Assembly: GCA_964426135.1 (NCBI GenBank)
Contig: CAYRPN010000009.1
Span: forward strand, 1 to 64,000
Length of the DNA: 64,000 bases
Direction of reading: 5' to 3'
DNA from: CAYRPN01 sp964426135
GTDB taxonomy: Bacteria; Planctomycetota; Phycisphaerae; Phycisphaerales; Phycisphaeraceae
A model generated the notes under the pieces. That model made no database searches. It had not been told where the DNA came from and worked only from the letters and a program-made list of their open reading frames with translations. Position numbers and translations under genes: made by a program. Position 1 is the stretch's first letter. Each line of letters begins with the position of its first letter. This document shows positions 49,401-54,189 of this stretch, in pieces.

Positions 49401-51153
49401 TGGTCACGCCGGTCACGGGGCCTTCCAGGTGGACGCCCTCGATGGCGTTGCCGCCGATGGTGTTGCCCTCCTGCAAGTCGATGTTGCCGTCGCCATCGCT
49501 GCCGACGAAGTGGCCGCTGCCGCTGCGGATGGAGACACCGTGCTGGTTATTGCCCAGATCGGTGGCGCCGTCGCGGCCCACGCCGATGAAGTTGCCCTGA
49601 ATGCGGGTGTTCGTTGCGTCGGCCTCGATGAAGACGCCCTGGTTGTTGTTGCCGCTGATGACCTGCGGGCTCTCCGAACGATCGCCGGTGATCCGCACGT
49701 TGTCCGCGCCGCTGATGATGATGCCGTTGTCGTTGGCTTCGGCGGTCAGGCCGGTGGGGTTGACGCCCAGATAATTGCGCGAAATGGTCGCGTTGTTGCC
49801 GTTGTCGGTGACGAAGATGCCGGCACTGAACGGACTGTCGAACCCGCTGATCGCCAGCGTCTGGATGAAGATATTTTCCGCGTCCAGCGTCAGGCCGCTG
49901 GTGCCCCCGGCTTCTGGAATGCCGCCGCCGCGAATCCAGATTTCCGGGCCAAAGGCATTCAGATCCGACGCCAGATAAGAACTCTGCGAATCGCCGTTGA
50001 TCGATGCGTTGGCGCGCGTGATGTCCGGCAGCTCGCTCAGCAGGTTGATCCGGAACACGTCCGCGTCTGCGTCGCCGCCGGGCAGTGCGCTGTCGATGTC
50101 GATGAAGCCGGGGTCGTTGACGTTGATGTTGAAGGTGATGGCATCGACGGGCACGATGCCGGCGTTCAGGTCGAGGATCGCCTGCCGCAGCGAGCCGGGG
50201 CCGCTGTCGTTGGTGTTGGTCACCACGCCGATGGCGGGCACCAGGTCCCAGCCGAGGTCCTCCAGCGCGGCATTGTCCAGCGGCGTCATCACCTTGCGCG
50301 TGCCGACGGTCAGGTCAGGGTCCATCGCCGCTTCCTGTCCGCCGCTCTGGATGCCGTTTTGCCAGTGGCCCTCGTTTGCCAGCGGCACGGGGTTGCCGCC
50401 GTTGGCCGCCACGGACTGCGTGCCGGTGAACGTCGCATTGCCGAAGTTGATCAGGTTCTGAAACGACGCAGAGGTGCCGAAGCCCAGGAGGTGCGCCACC
50501 TCGTGCATCGCCACGGAGAGGAAATCATTTTCGCCCGCGCCCAGGCCGTCGGTGGAGAACCCGAAGTGCCACGTCGCCGTGTTGTCGAACGTGATCGATC
50601 CGCCCCAGCTTGCGAAATCCGTATCCGAGCCGTCCAGAGCGCCCGCTTCGCCGCGACCGACCACCGCATCCGCAAACGCCTGGTCGAAGAAGCTGACGCT
50701 GAACCCGCCCGGCCCGCCCTCGCCCAGCGGCCCGCCCAGGTCTCGGCCGCCCGCGTAGATCACGATCTCGTTCTGCGCGATGAGCAGGTTCGCCTCACTC
50801 ACATCGCTGCCGTCGCCCGGGTGCGTGAAGTCCGCCGTCCACGTGTTGTTCGCGTCCGGGTTGATCGCGTCCAGCGTGTCGGTGAAGTCGCGCACCACCA
50901 TGTTCGCCGCCGCCTGCAGCAGTTCCCGACGCAGCGGATCGCTGAAGAACCCGTTGGTGTCGAAGCTGTAGTCGATGGTGACTTGAATGCTCGACAACAG
51001 CTCGCGCTTCTCCAGCGTCTCCAGCGGCTGGAACCGGCGCGCCAACCGCGAGCTCTTCACGGAAGCGGCTCCGGCAAGCTGACGCCTCAGCGCTGCTTGC
51101 TTTCGGCGTTCATGACGATTGACCCCACCACGCGGCGCAAATGACGACCCCAT
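34456..51153 (-). CDS. Giant secreted protein: metzincin-like N-terminus, beta-helix, about 33 Calx-beta repeats, PKD domains, dockerin-like C-terminus
   Basis: 5,565 residues from ATG 51153 with GAGGG upstream (GTG at 51165 possible). The N-terminus has FQPLETLEKRELLSS, close to the planctomycete LEPR-xLL export motif. Residues about 55-310 resemble a secreted metzincin (HEVAHLLGFG at about 217, with Thr where the third His is expected). DSGPGSLRQAIL opens a right-handed beta-helix of NxISGNNxxGV units to about 1050. A cohesin-like segment lies at about 1140-1290. By eye there are then 10 Calx-beta repeats (to about 2450), PKD, a VCBS/cadherin-like unit, a second PKD (to about 2760), and 23 more Calx-beta repeats (to about 5380). 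The end has two calcium-loop motifs, GDFNGDGLVERTTD and FDFNGDGRIDALDY, as in type I dockerins. Probably a calcium-stiffened surface fibre or adhesin. Long opposite-strand frames are shadows. Confidence 0.88.
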   Translation of the reverse strand: MGSSFAPRGGVNRHERRKQAALRRQLAGAASVKSSRLARRFQPLETLEKRELLSSIQVTIDYSFDTNGFFSDPLRRELLQAAANMVVRDFTDTLDAINPDANNTWTADFTHPGDGSDVSEANLLIAQNEIVIYAGGRDLGGPLGEGGPGGFSVSFFDQAFADAVVGRGEAGALDGSDTDFASWGGSITFDNTATWHFGFSTDGLGAGENDFLSVAMHEVAHLLGFGTSASFQNLINFGNATFTGTQSVAANGGNPVPLANEGHWQNGIQSGGQEAAMDPDLTVGTRKVMTPLDNAALEDLGWDLVPAIGVVTNTNDSGPGSLRQAILDLNAGIVPVDAITFNINVNDPGFIDIDSALPGGDADADVFRINLLSELPDITRANASINGDSQSSYLASDLNAFGPEIWIRGGGIPEAGGTSGLTLDAENIFIQTLAISGFDSPFSAGIFVTDNGNNATISRNYLGVNPTGLTAEANDNGIIISGADNVRITGDRSESPQVISGNNNQGVFIEADATNTRIQGNFIGVGRDGATDLGNNQHGVSIRSGSGHFVGSDGDGNIDLQEGNTIGGNAIEGVHLEGPVTGVTIAGNLIGITENGAAVPNTFGISLIGPEVTGNFIGIENVPFSRNIISGNNAEGVRILAGASGNTLVGNFIGIDSFDVAVPNGGLAGVLIEASDSNVIGTAGNGNVISGNNADGILLRAFNGDGADNNTIVANLIGVGADGVTGLGNGARGVAIFNSSGNAVGVAGDVSFSNVISGNAQEGVAIFDEDQEGETLTATNNTIANNFIGTDRDSVESNGNGGAGVLIEAADSNTVGGFNNGESGELGGNVIVNNPVGGVRLTRQANSNSILGNFIGVTRDRTPMGNDGDGVAILDSSFNFVGTDAIGSENFIGANVGAGVSIVDVLPFVGVVHAGAANFNVVVNNFIGTDNFGTQDLGNDGEGVYISAGSNRVGQVDSLGQTVFPNLIAFNGTVGEPGIAVSSVDAAALAINNSLRGNRIFSNSGIAIDLADASGLQRFDGPTANDFLDGDGGPNTLQNFPVITLANRNGPVLTVLGTLNTGIGGGQYFVDIYANGRHIGQTTPTVDNAGAASFNVTFTNANVLAGEVITATATQVINQSTSEHSAGVTVTSIIVPFDVVVESRTFASNAASPFFDVFIDAPPGVAAAIAGYNIGLRITPFASGVTLNSPIAGNDPLIAGTPDTFPIDPQVLFVADDVSSGTVAIADNKDFFRVPITIAPGTVGTFNVTIDPASFQLSDGLGVELDSSLFNLINGTITITAPPLEVSIGDPAPVTEGNAGTQTVIFPVTLSANPTSTVTVTVSTANNTAVAGGSSASGANDYVAKTQTFTFNPGGALTQNFTVTINGDTVKELNETFFANITTTTGPVTAITDSQGVGTINDNDTLPAILIDDPTFAEGDTGNTTGNFLISLTAPHASSNVTVQVTLGTATALQGVDFVDQNNVVVTFLPGETQKSFPVQIVGDFTVEANETFTATLASPSATATIGDNSGTATIIDNDTRIVTISDAQVVEGDESQVDMVFTVALNVPRNDGNVSVTLNTNSNTAVQNVDFDDVVNQLITFLPGETSKQVIVKINGEFFVEGNETFTAALSNFVGVDGAAAGADTVATGTIINNDTRVVTISDAQVVEGDDSQVDMVFTVALNVPRNDGDVSVTLNTNSNTAVQNVDFVDVVNQLITFQPGETSKQVIVKVNGEFFVEGNETFTAVLSNFVGVDGTAAGADAVATGTIINNDTRVVTISDAQVVEGDDSQVDMVFTVALNVSRNDGDVSVTLNTNSNTAVQNIDFVDVVDQLITFLPGETSKQVVVKVNGEFFVEGNETFTAVLSNFVGVDGAAAGADAVATGTIINNDTRVVTISDAQVFEGDAGQTDMVFTVALNVPRNDGNVSVTLNTNSNTASQNADFVDVVDQLITFLPGETSKQVIVKVIGDVLIEGDETFNAVLSAVTGADPAGPGADTAGVGTILDDDSRTLSISDAVVVEGDTGQSDLIFTVTLNQAHPSSNVTVTVNTNSGTAAQNIDFADVVDQVVTFLPGETSKQVIVKVNGDFDIEGDETLTATLSAATGAQIIDSSGTGTITNDDTRVITIADAQVVEGNSGQTDLVFTISLNVPRNDGDVTALFNTSSISASQGIDFDDVNNLLVTFAPGQTQRQVVVKINGDTTIEPDETFSATLSNVVGADGRTAVGGDTTAIGTILNDDVVIPVVSIDDVSITEGDTGTKQMVFNVTLNAPAGPGGVAVNFTTFDDTASSPSDFLAQTGSLSFAPGETAKTISITINGDFTAEANETFIVELSNLTGANFAPGGNQGTGTILNDDTRFMNIDDVSVSEGDAGTQQMVFNVTLNEPAGPGGVTVNFATFNGTAVSPSDFLAQTGSLTFAPGETAKTISITINGDTTVELDESFIVELSSLVGATFAAGGNQGTGTILNDDAANTAPVADAGGPYVVIEGGQIQLNAGGSTDAQQSTASLSYAWDFDSDGQFDDATGIAPLFSAANGPAAVTVSVRVTDSEGLSDIADATVNVANGLPVAVDDAFSTDEESVLQVVAPGILANDTDPGNDPLFVTHVNGNSALIGSAFALPSGAMLTLNSDGSFSYDPNGLFDFLRFGASFADSFNYSIVDVDGDIDEFATVFITINGVNDLPIAEANGPYSVLEGGAVQLSSAGSSDPDADDVLSFEWDLDGDGVFGETGVGALNGTETGAAPLFVAGALSAGTHNVTLRVTDSTGASATDVAQVVISSLPTISISDVTLAEGNGPGTTAFTFNVTISADPSAQVQVTAVTADGTATLADNDYQQLTGTPINFLPGGPLTQQVTVLVNGDATFEPNETFLVSLTGLTGPATIADGEAIGTISNDDGVPTISIDDVTQVETNAGTTAFTFTVSLSNPSAGPVSVLATTADGSALAFSGDYQSNSQTINFAAGVTSQQFTVLVNGDLGFEQDESFTVDLSNVIGTAVIADGQGVGTIVNDDPMPSLSISDVTRLEDEGSPGPTNYLFTVTLDRASDLQVSVEARTADGTATVADQDYPGIDIPIIFQPGETVRQFIVTVTPDNKFEPDESFFVDLLNPSNATIGDSRGEAVILNDDGVPSISVNDVTQGEGLGGTTELIFSVSLSNPSFLPISVDFQIADGTATAADGDYQPISGTVNFPAGASQPETVTVLINGDVRFERDETFFINLLNAVNATIADAQGTGTIANDDAAPGMNLIGGSVLEGNVAGDNRVVPFTLQLNAVSGVDVTGTLAVVSESATLGVDFVNITGQTFTIPAGTTQITVNVPVIEDTDIEGDETFQLIATADDPSTLSPSNIGGTASGSGTIQNDDFAAPTFTITDVTANEGDVGTTSFTFTVTLGGVVSGPASVTVNTADGSATVADNDFTAVNDLVLNFAAAGSQTVTVNVNGDTKFETNQTFSVNLSNATGGAVISDATGLGMITNDDARPTIIIAGANANEGDDLTFNLSLSNPSDETVTVLATVNDGTATVADNDYTDINGQLITFNPGVTSQQFVVQTIEDTKFEADQTVSVVLSGATNASGTSGSPATGTIVNDDARPTITITGASASEGDALTFNLTLSNPSDETVTVQATVNDGTATVADNDYTDVNGQLITFNPGVTAQSFVVQTIEDAKFETDQTVSVVLSGETNATGTIVNDDARPTITITGASASEGDTLTFNLTLSNPSDEVVTVLATVNDGTATVADNDYTDINGQLITFNPGVTSQQFVVQTIEDTKFEADQTVSVVLSGATNASGTSGSPATGTIVNDDARPTITITGASASEGDTLTFNLTLSNPSDEVVTVLATVNDGTATVADNDYTDINGQLITFNPGVTSQQFVVQTIEDTKFEADQTVSVVLSGATNASGTSGSPATGTIVNDDARPTITITGASASEGDALTFNLTLSNPSDETVTVQATVNDGTATVADNDYTDVNGQLITFNPGVTAQSFVVQTVEDTKFEADQTLSVALSGETNATGTSGSPATGTIVNDDARPTITITGASASEGDALTFNLSLSNLSDEQVSVLASTVDGIAAAGSDFTGVTNQAIVFAPGASTAQLVVASTEDGTVETAETFTVELSGAINAGGISGSPATGTIVDDDGVTTISVNDVAIAEGNAGSTKLDFTITLSAPSSQTITVLATITDGSATSEDYTAATPVLVTFTPGSTTRTVSASVLGDTKFEADQTFNITLSDPTNAVIADGAGVATILNDDARPTVTIRNANNNEGNQLTFAIELSHETDETVTLTASTNDGSATEADGDYVSFGDQPISIAPGVLLQTVTVQTNEDDKFEADETLTVLLKNLVGGVFGDDTGVGTIFNDDAQPAISIADRTVTETDGVSVELLQLTLSNPSAFPVSVVVDTVSGGATAGSDFGAIVGRTVTFNPGQTSITTPVNILGDTIREDLEGFLVNLSSPVGGTIADGQAIVTIQDNDPLPTISINDVTQNEGTGGTTAFTFTVTLSNGSQSDVLVTLQVNDGSATAADGDYIDGGTVLTFVNGGPLSQTFTVLVNADATFEANETFTVALSGAANAVIAAGDAGEGTGTILNDDGLTVSISDGQSVEGNVGDNGTIVFNVSLSAPPTELMTVNLSSFNGTATTADDDYLPLNTFLIFTPGGPTTQQVSVQLVGDDFFEFDETLEVQITGVAGSGATVADGTGVGTIINDDAQPTVSIGDVSRPENFGTTSFALGFPVTLSKAIKVPVTVSVAYSNGTATEGSDWTDDFGSSFVFVPGGSTSVLFPVRVIDDNIFELDETVLATITSATNATIADGSAVGTIINDDAPPTVTISNASVLEGNNGESNDLVFNVTLSHPSHEAIGIGVILGGSAVSESDYTDAVGATIPAGATTGTVRVRTIGDNRFELSETVTVEPFLVFGQAVLPTDVAIGTIINDDAAPVITIGNASVLEGDAGEITGLSFPVSISGETDLAATITLDTLDQTATGSGANRDYDGGPITIAFVPGGPTTKNVVYTVRGDDVVEGNETFALAATLPMINATVSGLGFGVGTIIDDDVPTISISDVTLDELSLLVPSRNFNFLVELSQPATQTITVDFATVDGSATTADGDYLAKSGTITFTPGSQFATVSVTVFTDTKFEQDQDFFVNLSNPVGATFADPQGKGTIRNDDQRPTITIEDAGNVTEGNLGTTPALFTIRLSNPSDEIVSVNASTADGSATSADNDYTPVSNLPIVFNPGQTELAAVAFVRGDTKFESDQTFRMVLTGATNSSGITDSEGVGTIVNDDSRPTVTITDAGNITEGNSGATPAVFNVTLSNASDEVVTVQVATQDGSATVANNDYQPVSTTLTFNPTGLLTQTVSVLVNGDTAFEPDETFRLNVQSTGNATVADGSGQAVIVNDDSNVVLAVQNIVVNDGAAQRSNIDRLEIQFTADANIQALIDSGQIVDAIKLRNTSTGQDVVLTANRFQFSAANRSLRIDLTTDGFGGGSVTLLQDGVHQLRLDTSLIAAIDGGSALVDGDGTADGIHRFNFHRLQGDFNGDGLVERTTDMALFNARYLSTIGSSRYDAAFDFNGDGRIDALDYAIMRRRLNQTLPPAIE
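39100..40800 (-). repeat. 333-bp near-identical tandem units in the Calx-beta gene
   Basis: The same landmark (the GTAGTCGTTGTC region) recurs at 39347, 39680, 40013, 40322 and 40655: spacings 333, 333, 309 and 333. The 309-bp unit lacks eight codons (the SGSPATGT-type turn). Adjacent copies differ by very few bases over hundreds of positions. Confidence 0.9.
45110..46860 (-). repeat. 351-bp near-identical tandem units in the Calx-beta gene
   Basis: Landmarks recur at 45462, 45813, 46164 and 46515, exactly 351 bases (117 codons) apart, each unit encoding RVVTISDAQVVEGDDSQ-type Calx-beta repeats. Confidence 0.9.
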
Positions 51154-51536
51154 GTTCACCCTCACTTCAGGAAGAAATCAAAAAAGCTTTCGAACCCTCC
51201 GGCAGAGAGAACTGCGGAACTCCGCCGAACCATCACGCGGCGGCATTGTCCGATAAATGGATGGGGCTTGTCAAGCAAAAAACCACCGAAATCGGGCGGC
51301 AGGTTGCGGCAAAAAACTCCCGGCAATGGAGCCGCGGCACTCCGTGACGCGCGTCGCCGACAACGTCGAGCGCGAAGATACCCTGCAATCACATGGCCAT
51401 CGGCTCACGCGGCGCGGAGTGCCGCGGCTACGGCGGGGCCGCAGACCCTGCGCTTCAGTATGTCTTGTGCCGCCGGCGACTCGTGGATCATCCGCGGCGC
51501 GGCAGCGAGGCGGCGCTGGCGAACCCGCCTCTGAGC

Positions 51537-51542
51537 TATCAT
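51537..51542 (+). promoter_or_regulatory. -10-like hexamer directly before the GT-B start
   Basis: TATCAT followed by six bases and ATG 51549, with no Shine-Dalgarno sequence. Rest of the 51154-51548 gap: leaders only, with an AT-rich patch at about 51180-51195. Confidence 0.35.
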
Positions 51543-51548
51543 CCCGCC

Positions 51549-52625
51549 ATGCACGTGGCGCTAATGACCTGCTCCGACTGGCTCGACGAGGAACTCGCGT
51601 CGTTCCTGCACCTGTGCGTCGGGCTTTTCGACGAGCAGGTGCGGATCACGCAGGTGATGCCGGACGACCTGCCCGTCGACGATGCAGCGCCTTTTGGCCA
51701 GCGACTGTCGTGGCGCGAGTCGGGGTGGCGTTTTCTGCGGCGGCGCCGGCTCGCGCAACTGGCACCCCATCTGGCGGGCAAGGAGATCACCGTGGTTCAC
51801 GCGGTCTCCAGTGACCTGTGGCGCGGCGCCCTGGACCTGGGCGAGAAGATCGAAGCCGCCGTCGTGCTGACGGTGGGTTGTCAGGAAGACCTGGACCTGG
51901 CGGAGGATCTGCGCAAGCCCATTGAGGAGGCGCGGGCGGGACTGGCGGCGACGACGCAACCCCTGGCGGATGCCCTGAAGCAGCGACTGGGCGCCGCGGC
52001 GCTCATTCGGCTGACGCCGCCGGGCGTCCACGCCGCCGAGACCGTGGCGCCCGCGCGGAGCGAGGGCACGCCGTTCTGCGCCGCCATCAGCGGTGGAGGC
52101 CAGTTCGATGCGGATTACGAAGCGCTGTTCGCCGCGTTGCGCAGGATCGTCGACGATCATCCCGAAGCGCAATTCTTCGTCGACGTGCAATCCGCCGATG
52201 GCCACAGTCTCTATCGCCGGGCAAGGCAACTGAAACTGCTGGCCAATCTGAGCATGGTGCCGCATCGTCTGGGACATCGGGACGATCTGCTGGGCGCCGG
52301 CGTGCTCATCCATCCGCAGCCGCTGGGGCAGTCGCGATCCATCACCCTCGCCGCGATGGCGCGAGGTGTTCCGGTTCTGGCGCGGCGCGACAACTGGCTC
52401 GATTACCTCATCGATGATCAGACCGCCTGGCTCGTGGACAAACCCGATGCGCGGCGATGGGAGGAACTGCTGCGCCTGCTCATCCTCGCCCCCGAGGACG
52501 GCGCAGCCCTGGGACAACGGGCGCGACAGTGGGTGCAAACTCATCGGTCGCCTTCCCAGCACGTCGCCGCCACCATCGATCTGTACCGCCAGACGACCGG
52601 CGAAGCGATCAGGTTTCCGGCTTGA
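51549..52625 (+). CDS. GT-B-fold glycosyltransferase (GT4-like)
   Basis: 358 residues. The N-terminal half (MHVALMTCSDWLDEELASFL) is a degenerate acceptor-side Rossmann lobe; the C-terminal half shows GT4 features: HRLGHRDDLLGAGVLIHPQP (the donor-site loop), SITLAAMARGVPVLARRDNW (EAxAxGxPV-like motif) and a closing helix QHVAATIDLY. It is shorter and more diverged than typical GT4 enzymes, and the usual glutamate pair is not clear, so activity needs caution. The frame is open to 51393, but ATG 51549 lies six bases after TATCAT and fits the family start. It is followed by an R2 repeat and carA. Confidence 0.7.
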   Translation: MHVALMTCSDWLDEELASFLHLCVGLFDEQVRITQVMPDDLPVDDAAPFGQRLSWRESGWRFLRRRRLAQLAPHLAGKEITVVHAVSSDLWRGALDLGEKIEAAVVLTVGCQEDLDLAEDLRKPIEEARAGLAATTQPLADALKQRLGAAALIRLTPPGVHAAETVAPARSEGTPFCAAISGGGQFDADYEALFAALRRIVDDHPEAQFFVDVQSADGHSLYRRARQLKLLANLSMVPHRLGHRDDLLGAGVLIHPQPLGQSRSITLAAMARGVPVLARRDNWLDYLIDDQTAWLVDKPDARRWEELLRLLILAPEDGAALGQRARQWVQTHRSPSQHVAATIDLYRQTTGEAIRFPA

Positions 52626-52631
52626 ACGGTT

Positions 52632-52777
52632 CCCCATTTAGCCGGCGGGCTTGCCCGCCGCGGACGAACAGTCGCGGCGCAGCGTTCTCTCGCTATTTCG
52701 CATCAGGCCACTTGAGTGGAGAACTGCGCCCGCGCGGCATCCGCCCGTTCACGGCGGGCAAGCCCGCCGGCTAAATG
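52632..52777. repeat. Inverted-repeat element R2, copy 4
   Basis: Inner arms CCCATTTAGCCGGCGGGCTT (52633 on) and AGCCCGCCGGCTAAATGAG (to 52777) with an interior resembling copy 3. It begins seven bases after the GT-B stop. Confidence 0.85.
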
Positions 52778-52795
52778 AGAGGTGCGATCCCGATC

Positions 52796-52834
52796 AACTG
52801 TCCCCTGTCCCCTGTCCACTGTCCCCTGTCCCCT
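52796..52834. repeat. CCTGTCCCCTGTCC word array
   Basis: Four to five degenerate copies of CTGTCCC(CTGTCCA) lie directly before the carA promoter hexamer. Confidence 0.7.
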
Positions 52835-52840
52835 TCTCTC

Positions 52841-52846
52841 TATAAT
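52841..52846 (+). promoter_or_regulatory. TATAAT -10 element placing carA as a leaderless transcript
   Basis: Consensus TATAAT, seven bases, then ATG 52854. No ribosome-binding sequence is present. With a normal -10 to +1 distance, transcription would begin at or next to the ATG. Confidence 0.5.
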
Positions 52847-52853
52847 GCCCGCC

Positions 52854-54059
52854 ATGCAACATCTTCCGCCCGCCAAGCTCGCGCTGTCCGATGGCAGCGT
52901 CTTCCACGGTTACGCTTTCGGTGACCTGACGCCGCGCTCCACGGACGGCGAAGTGTGCTTCAATACGTCGCTCACCGGCTACCAGGAAATCCTCACCGAC
53001 CCGTCCTACGCCGGCCAGATCGTCACGATGACGTACCCGCTCATCGGCAACTACGGCGTCAGCGACGAGGACGCCGAGTCGCGCGGCATCTTTGCCCGCG
53101 GATTCGTCTGCCGCGAACTGGCCAACCTCGCCAGCAATTATCGCAGCGATTTCTCTCTGGAGAGCTGGCTCGCCGCCCACAAGGTCACCGGCATCACCGG
53201 CATCGACACCCGGGCGCTGACCCGCAAGCTCCGCATCACCGGCGCGATGAACGGCGTGCTCTCCACCGAAAATAAGAGCGATGAGGAACTCGTCGCCCTC
53301 GCCAAACAATCCGCAGGCCTCAACGGCATCAACCTCGCCGCCACCGTCGCCCGCAAGGATGTCGTCCACTGGCGCGATGACCTGGCACGCTGGGCGCCGA
53401 TCCAGGGCGCCATTCCGCTCCCCGCCAAGCGATTCAACGTCGTCGCCATCGACTGCGGCGCCAAGCTGAACATCCTGCGCAACCTCGTCTCCGCGGGCTG
53501 CGATGTCACCGTCATGCCTTACAACGCGACGGCGGCACAGGTCATGGAACACAAGCCGCACGGCGTGTTCCTCAGCAACGGGCCCGGCGATCCGGCGGAA
53601 GTGAAGGAGACCATCGCCCTGACCCGAAGCCTGCTGGGCAAGTTGCCGATCTTCGGCATTTGCCTCGGGCATCAGATGCTCGGCCTGGCGATGGGCGCGA
53701 CGACGTACAAGCTCAAGTTCGGCCACCGCGGCGGCAACCAGCCCGTGCAGAACCTGGGCACCCGCAAGGTCGAGATCACCAGCCAGAACCACGGCTATGC
53801 GGTGGATACGAAATCGCTTGAAAAGCTCGGCGGTGAAGCCACGCACATCAACTTGAACGACAACACGCTCGAAGGCTTCCGTCACCAGAGCGATCCGATT
53901 TTCGCGGTGCAGTACCACCCCGAGGCCGCGCCGGGCCCGCACGATGCGCGGTATCTGTTTGACTGTTTCATCGACATGATGACCACCGGCCGCAGCCCCA
54001 GCGCCGAGCAGATGGACGACGCGCAGCGCAAGCGGAACAAAGTGAGCGCCGCCGGTTGA
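52854..54059 (+). CDS. carA: Carbamoyl-phosphate synthase small subunit
   Basis: 401-residue glutaminase subunit that feeds ammonia to CarB for arginine and pyrimidine synthesis. The N-terminal CPSase small-chain domain includes EVCFNTSLTGYQEILTDPSY and ITGIDTRALTRKLR. The C-terminal class I glutamine amidotransferase has GPGDPAEV, the nucleophile C270 (FGICLGHQM), and H355/E357 (QYHPEAAPGPHD). Start 52854 (MQHLPPAKL) is chosen because TATAAT ends seven bases before it; ATG 52845 in the same frame would lie inside that hexamer. carB is not adjacent. The next gene uses arginine, giving a loose arginine/polyamine theme. Confidence 0.95.
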   Translation: MQHLPPAKLALSDGSVFHGYAFGDLTPRSTDGEVCFNTSLTGYQEILTDPSYAGQIVTMTYPLIGNYGVSDEDAESRGIFARGFVCRELANLASNYRSDFSLESWLAAHKVTGITGIDTRALTRKLRITGAMNGVLSTENKSDEELVALAKQSAGLNGINLAATVARKDVVHWRDDLARWAPIQGAIPLPAKRFNVVAIDCGAKLNILRNLVSAGCDVTVMPYNATAAQVMEHKPHGVFLSNGPGDPAEVKETIALTRSLLGKLPIFGICLGHQMLGLAMGATTYKLKFGHRGGNQPVQNLGTRKVEITSQNHGYAVDTKSLEKLGGEATHINLNDNTLEGFRHQSDPIFAVQYHPEAAPGPHDARYLFDCFIDMMTTGRSPSAEQMDDAQRKRNKVSAAG

Positions 54060-54189
54060 ACCGGTTCGCAGTCACGCCGCCGGCGTCCATGAATCGGCCT
54101 CGTTTAACGGTTTCCACACACACTCGCCTATCATGATGGTTCCGCGCGGCTCCCAAGCTCGCGCATGAATGAACTGGAGCGCCACCCCG

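Noticed and set aside
46846..51144. 4.3-kb open frame on the plus strand opposite the giant gene
   Set aside because: Its product is an Asp/Val/Gly/Arg-rich low-complexity string mirroring the repeats of the opposite strand, with no family motifs; the minus-strand Calx-beta, beta-helix and metzincin motifs are unmistakable.
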